From assembly GCA_043779285.1 (NCBI GenBank), contig JAYWEL010000152.1:1-9685 (forward strand): a stretch of DNA of 9,685 nt. Direction: 5' to 3'. Both the position numbers and the translations under genes were made by a program. The notes beneath the pieces are model-generated. The model was not told the origin of the DNA. It ran no database searches and worked only from the letters and a program-made list of their open reading frames with translations. Source of the stretch: MGR-bin208 sp043779285. Its GTDB lineage: Bacteria; Bacteroidota; Bacteroidia; Chitinophagales; Chitinophagaceae. Shown in pieces: positions 7,340 through 9,685 of this stretch; positions within the stretch are counted from its first letter, which is position 1; the number at the start of each line of letters is the position of its first letter.

Positions 7340-8431
7340 ATGGCGAAGAGAATTATTATAGCAGGAGGAGGAACAGGCGGGCATATTTTTCCGGCCATTG
7401 CTATTGCCCATGCGCTGAAAAAGAAAGAGGAGCATATTGAAATATTATTTGTTGGGGCAAAGGGAAAAATGGAAATGGAAAAAATACCGCAGGCAGGTTT
7501 CGAGATTGAAGGGTTGGATATAGTGGGGTTCGACAGAAGTTCTTTGATAAAAAATATTGGATTGCCATTTAAGTTGATTAAAAGTTTTTTTCAGGTAAAA
7601 AATATTCTGAAAAAATTTCAGCCCAATGCGGTTATTGGAGTTGGTGGATATTCTAGTTTTCCGGTTTTGCGTTATGCGCAGGCAAAAGGGATTCCAACAT
7701 TTATTCATGAATCGAATTCTTTTGCGGGCAAATCAAATAGGATGCTGGGTAAAAAAGCAAAACAAATATTTGTTGCCGTTGATGGAATGGAACGATTTTT
7801 TCCGGCAGAAAAATTATTGATTACCGGAAACCCTGTTCGCTTATCCATTGCCGATTCAACCATTCAACGGACTGAAGCCATTCATTTTTTTTCGTTAGAT
7901 GAAAACAAAAAAACAGTCTTGGTTTTTGGTGGAAGTTTAGGTGCAAAGTCGATAAATGAAGCCATGGATAAGAATTTGGACAAACTTTTGTCAAACGATA
8001 TTCAACTCATTTGGCAAACCGGGAAAAGTTATTTGAAAAAAGCGAAGGAAAGAACTGTTGGAAGAAAAGATGTGTGGGTGAATGATTTTATTACCCGCAT
8101 GGAGATGGCTTATGCTGCAGCCGACATGGTGGTTTCAAGATCGGGTGCCATGACTGTTTCCGAATTGGCAATTGTAAAAAAACCAGTTCTTTTCGTTCCC
8201 TTTCCTTTTGCAGCTGAAGATCATCAAACAGAAAATGCAAAAAGATTGGTCAACCAAAATGCGGCGATGATGATAAACGATAAAGATGTATTGAACAAGC
8301 TCGTTGATTGGATTATTGAATTGTCGAAAGATGAAGCAAAGCAAATGGAGATGAAGAACAATATAGCATCATTTGCTATAAACAATGCAGATGAAATAAT
8401 TGCAGAACAAGTGTTGAAAAATATTTATTGA
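7340..8431 (+). CDS. murG: UDP-N-acetylglucosamine--N-acetylmuramyl-(pentapeptide) pyrophosphoryl-undecaprenol N-acetylglucosamine transferase MurG
   Basis: Membrane-associated GT28 glycosyltransferase that adds GlcNAc to lipid I, making lipid II on the cytoplasmic face. The product from ATG 7340 is 363 aa, the usual size. It shows the N-terminal glycine-rich loop GGGTGGH (residues 9-15), the second glycine-rich loop GVGGYSS from residue 100, HESNSFAGKSNR from 123, TGNPVR, and the third glycine-rich loop FGGSLGAKSIN with G197. The UDP-GlcNAc site RSGAMTVSELA contains E275, and HQTENA contains Q296. An in-frame TTG at 7331 directly abuts the ftsW TAA and would add MKD, but ATG 7340 gives the standard MAKRIIIAGGGTGGH beginning. 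murC starts 2 nt after the TGA, which suggests translational coupling. Confidence 0.96.
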   Translation: MAKRIIIAGGGTGGHIFPAIAIAHALKKKEEHIEILFVGAKGKMEMEKIPQAGFEIEGLDIVGFDRSSLIKNIGLPFKLIKSFFQVKNILKKFQPNAVIGVGGYSSFPVLRYAQAKGIPTFIHESNSFAGKSNRMLGKKAKQIFVAVDGMERFFPAEKLLITGNPVRLSIADSTIQRTEAIHFFSLDENKKTVLVFGGSLGAKSINEAMDKNLDKLLSNDIQLIWQTGKSYLKKAKERTVGRKDVWVNDFITRMEMAYAAADMVVSRSGAMTVSELAIVKKPVLFVPFPFAAEDHQTENAKRLVNQNAAMMINDKDVLNKLVDWIIELSKDEAKQMEMKNNIASFAINNADEIIAEQVLKNIY

Positions 8432-8433
8432 AA

Positions 8434-9685
8434 ATGGAATTGAATGATTCGAAAAATACAGTTCTTATGAAAACCCCCTTTTTTGGGGAAACCGCAATCC
8501 GTGCAGTTTATTTTTTAGGTATTGGTGGAATAGGGATGAGTAATATAGCCAGGTATTTTCATTCAAAGGGAATTGTGGTAAGTGGCTATGATAAAACAGC
8601 AACAAAATTGACCAGCACATTGGAAGCAGAGGGCATTGAAGTTCATTACGAAGACCGGATTGATCATTTGCCGAAAGAGGTTGAGCTGGTAGTATATACT
8701 CCAGCCATACCAAAAGATCATCAGGGTTTGCAGTATTATCTGCAAAACAATTATACAGTGGTAAAGCGAAGTGATGCATTGCAGATGATTACGGAAAGTT
8801 CTTTGAATATATGTGTTGCAGGCACGCATGGAAAAACAACGATAACCAGTATGGTGGCTCATTTATTAAGAGATTCCGGTTTTGGTTGCAATGCTTTTCT
8901 CGGTGGAATTTCGGTAAACTATGGAACCAATTTCTGGAGCAGCGATAATAATGTTTGCGTAATTGAAGCGGATGAATATGATCGGAGTTTTTTGAAATTA
9001 AGTCCGGACATAGCGATTTTGACAGCCATGGATGCAGATCATCTGGATATATACGGTACGGCAAATGCAGTTGAAGAAGCATTTATTGAATTCAGTACAA
9101 AAATAAAAAAGGGTGGTTTGCTGATCAGCAAATTTGGTTTAAAGAGAGGTACAGAATTAAAAGCCGATCGGCATTTGACATACAGTTTGCAAAATGAAAA
9201 TGCCGATGTGTATGCAACCAATATCCGTATGAGGGATGGAAGTTATGAGTTCGATGTAATGATGAAAGATAACCTGATCGATAAGTTGGTATTGCATATG
9301 GGTGGCATGCACAATATCGAAAATGTAGTTGCTGCAATTGCAGCAGCCAGTTCTTTGGGAATCGAAAATGATAAAATCAAAGCAGCAGTAGAATCATACA
9401 AGGGTGTGAAAAGGCGTTTTGAATACATTATTAAAAATAAAAACATCGTATTCATTGATGACTATGCACATCATCCGGAAGAATTGAATGCGTTGATTAA
9501 TGGCGCAAAAACACTGTTTAAGCAGCGAAGATGTACCGTGTTATTTCAACCGCATTTGTACTCACGTACCAGGGATTTTGCAGAAGGATTTGCAAGTAGT
9601 TTGGACCAGGCTGATGAAGTGATTTTATTGCCGATCTATCCGGCCAGAGAATTACCAATTGAAGGCGTGAGCAGTGAAATGATTT
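8434..9685 (+). CDS. murC: UDP-N-acetylmuramate--L-alanine ligase MurC, 3' partial
   Basis: Cytoplasmic ATP-dependent ligase that attaches L-alanine to UDP-MurNAc, the first stem-peptide step. The frame is open to the right edge: 417 residues are visible, and the family length of about 450-480 implies that a few dozen are missing. Numbered from ATG 8434, the nucleotide-binding loop GIGGIGMS is at 29-36, the P-loop GTHGKT at 130-135, EADEYDRSF from 178, then MDADHLDIYG, and the C-terminal domain motif DDYAHHPEE from 342 with FQPHLYSRTRDF after it. Two in-frame ATGs are possible. ATG 8434 sits 2 nt after the murG stop in an A-rich context; ATG 8467 gives an N-terminus closer to typical homologues (about 14 residues before VYFLG). 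I use 8434 because of the operon packing, with little confidence between the two. A MurC-Ddl fusion cannot be excluded because the end is unseen. ftsQ, ftsA and ftsZ would be expected next. Confidence 0.94.
   Translation, partial: MELNDSKNTVLMKTPFFGETAIRAVYFLGIGGIGMSNIARYFHSKGIVVSGYDKTATKLTSTLEAEGIEVHYEDRIDHLPKEVELVVYTPAIPKDHQGLQYYLQNNYTVVKRSDALQMITESSLNICVAGTHGKTTITSMVAHLLRDSGFGCNAFLGGISVNYGTNFWSSDNNVCVIEADEYDRSFLKLSPDIAILTAMDADHLDIYGTANAVEEAFIEFSTKIKKGGLLISKFGLKRGTELKADRHLTYSLQNENADVYATNIRMRDGSYEFDVMMKDNLIDKLVLHMGGMHNIENVVAAIAAASSLGIENDKIKAAVESYKGVKRRFEYIIKNKNIVFIDDYAHHPEELNALINGAKTLFKQRRCTVLFQPHLYSRTRDFAEGFASSLDQADEVILLPIYPARELPIEGVSSEMI
8470..8491 (+). repeat. Run of consecutive homopolymers at the 5' end of murC
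   Basis: Directly after ATG 8467 the sequence is A4, C5, T6, G4, A3 in a row with no interruption (22 nt). It encodes KTPFFGE in the murC frame. CCCC (8475-8478) and GGGG (8485-8488) can pair around a T6 loop, so the mRNA may fold weakly here. Reading frame is kept across the tract: upstream ATG 8434 and the downstream GIGGIGMS motif are in phase. It is either an ordinary N-terminal coding stretch or, if murC starts at 8467, part of the translation initiation region. Confidence 0.6.

Noticed and set aside
8465..9455. Several overlapping minus-strand open frames opposite murC
   Set aside because: They overlap one another in different frames and run antisense to conserved MurC motifs. The true gene is the plus-strand frame that stays open to the window edge.
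1..9685. Mobile elements, CRISPR, tRNA or rRNA genes, horizontally acquired cassette
   Set aside because: No spaced direct repeats, transposase motifs, cloverleaf sequences or shift in base composition were seen. The whole window is explained by conserved cell-wall and division genes.

Overview
This window is a stretch of the division and cell wall (dcw) operon. Seven genes are visible, all on the plus strand in one tight row: ftsI (5' end cut off by the window), murE, mraY, murD, ftsW, murG and murC (3' end cut off). They encode the septal transpeptidase, three Mur ligases, the two lipid-carrier transferases and the septal glycosyltransferase. I see no RNA genes, mobile elements, CRISPR arrays, prophage genes or accessory islands.

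The source is most likely a member of the Bacteroidota, perhaps near Chitinophagaceae. This is inferred from several traits: gene order ftsI-murE-mraY-murD-ftsW-murG-murC with no murF between murE and mraY; an FtsI with a C-terminal PASTA domain; a MraY (425 aa) with a long extra loop; AT-rich sequence; and few Shine-Dalgarno-like sites before starts. The MurE motif DNPR indicates meso-diaminopimelate in the peptide stem, hence a Gram-negative type wall.

Layout: ftsI 1-1795; murE 1825-3291; mraY 3327-4604; a 122-nt gap with a compact hairpin and a possible 8-codon leader ORF; murD 4727-6067; ftsW 6086-7330; murG 7340-8431; murC 8434-9685. Other gaps are 2 to 35 nt, so a single polycistronic message is expected. 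No convincing internal promoter or terminator is visible.

The pathway reads through the window. MurC, MurD and MurE add L-Ala, D-Glu and meso-DAP in turn to UDP-MurNAc. MurF would add D-Ala-D-Ala but is not here. MraY moves the product onto undecaprenyl phosphate (lipid I), MurG adds GlcNAc (lipid II), and FtsW with FtsI polymerises and cross-links it at the septum.

All seven genes look intact where visible, with their key catalytic motifs. I do not find a new biological system. The points worth a second look are small: the mraY-murD gap, a run of consecutive homopolymers at the 5' end of murC, lineage-type insertions in MraY and FtsW, and the missing murF.
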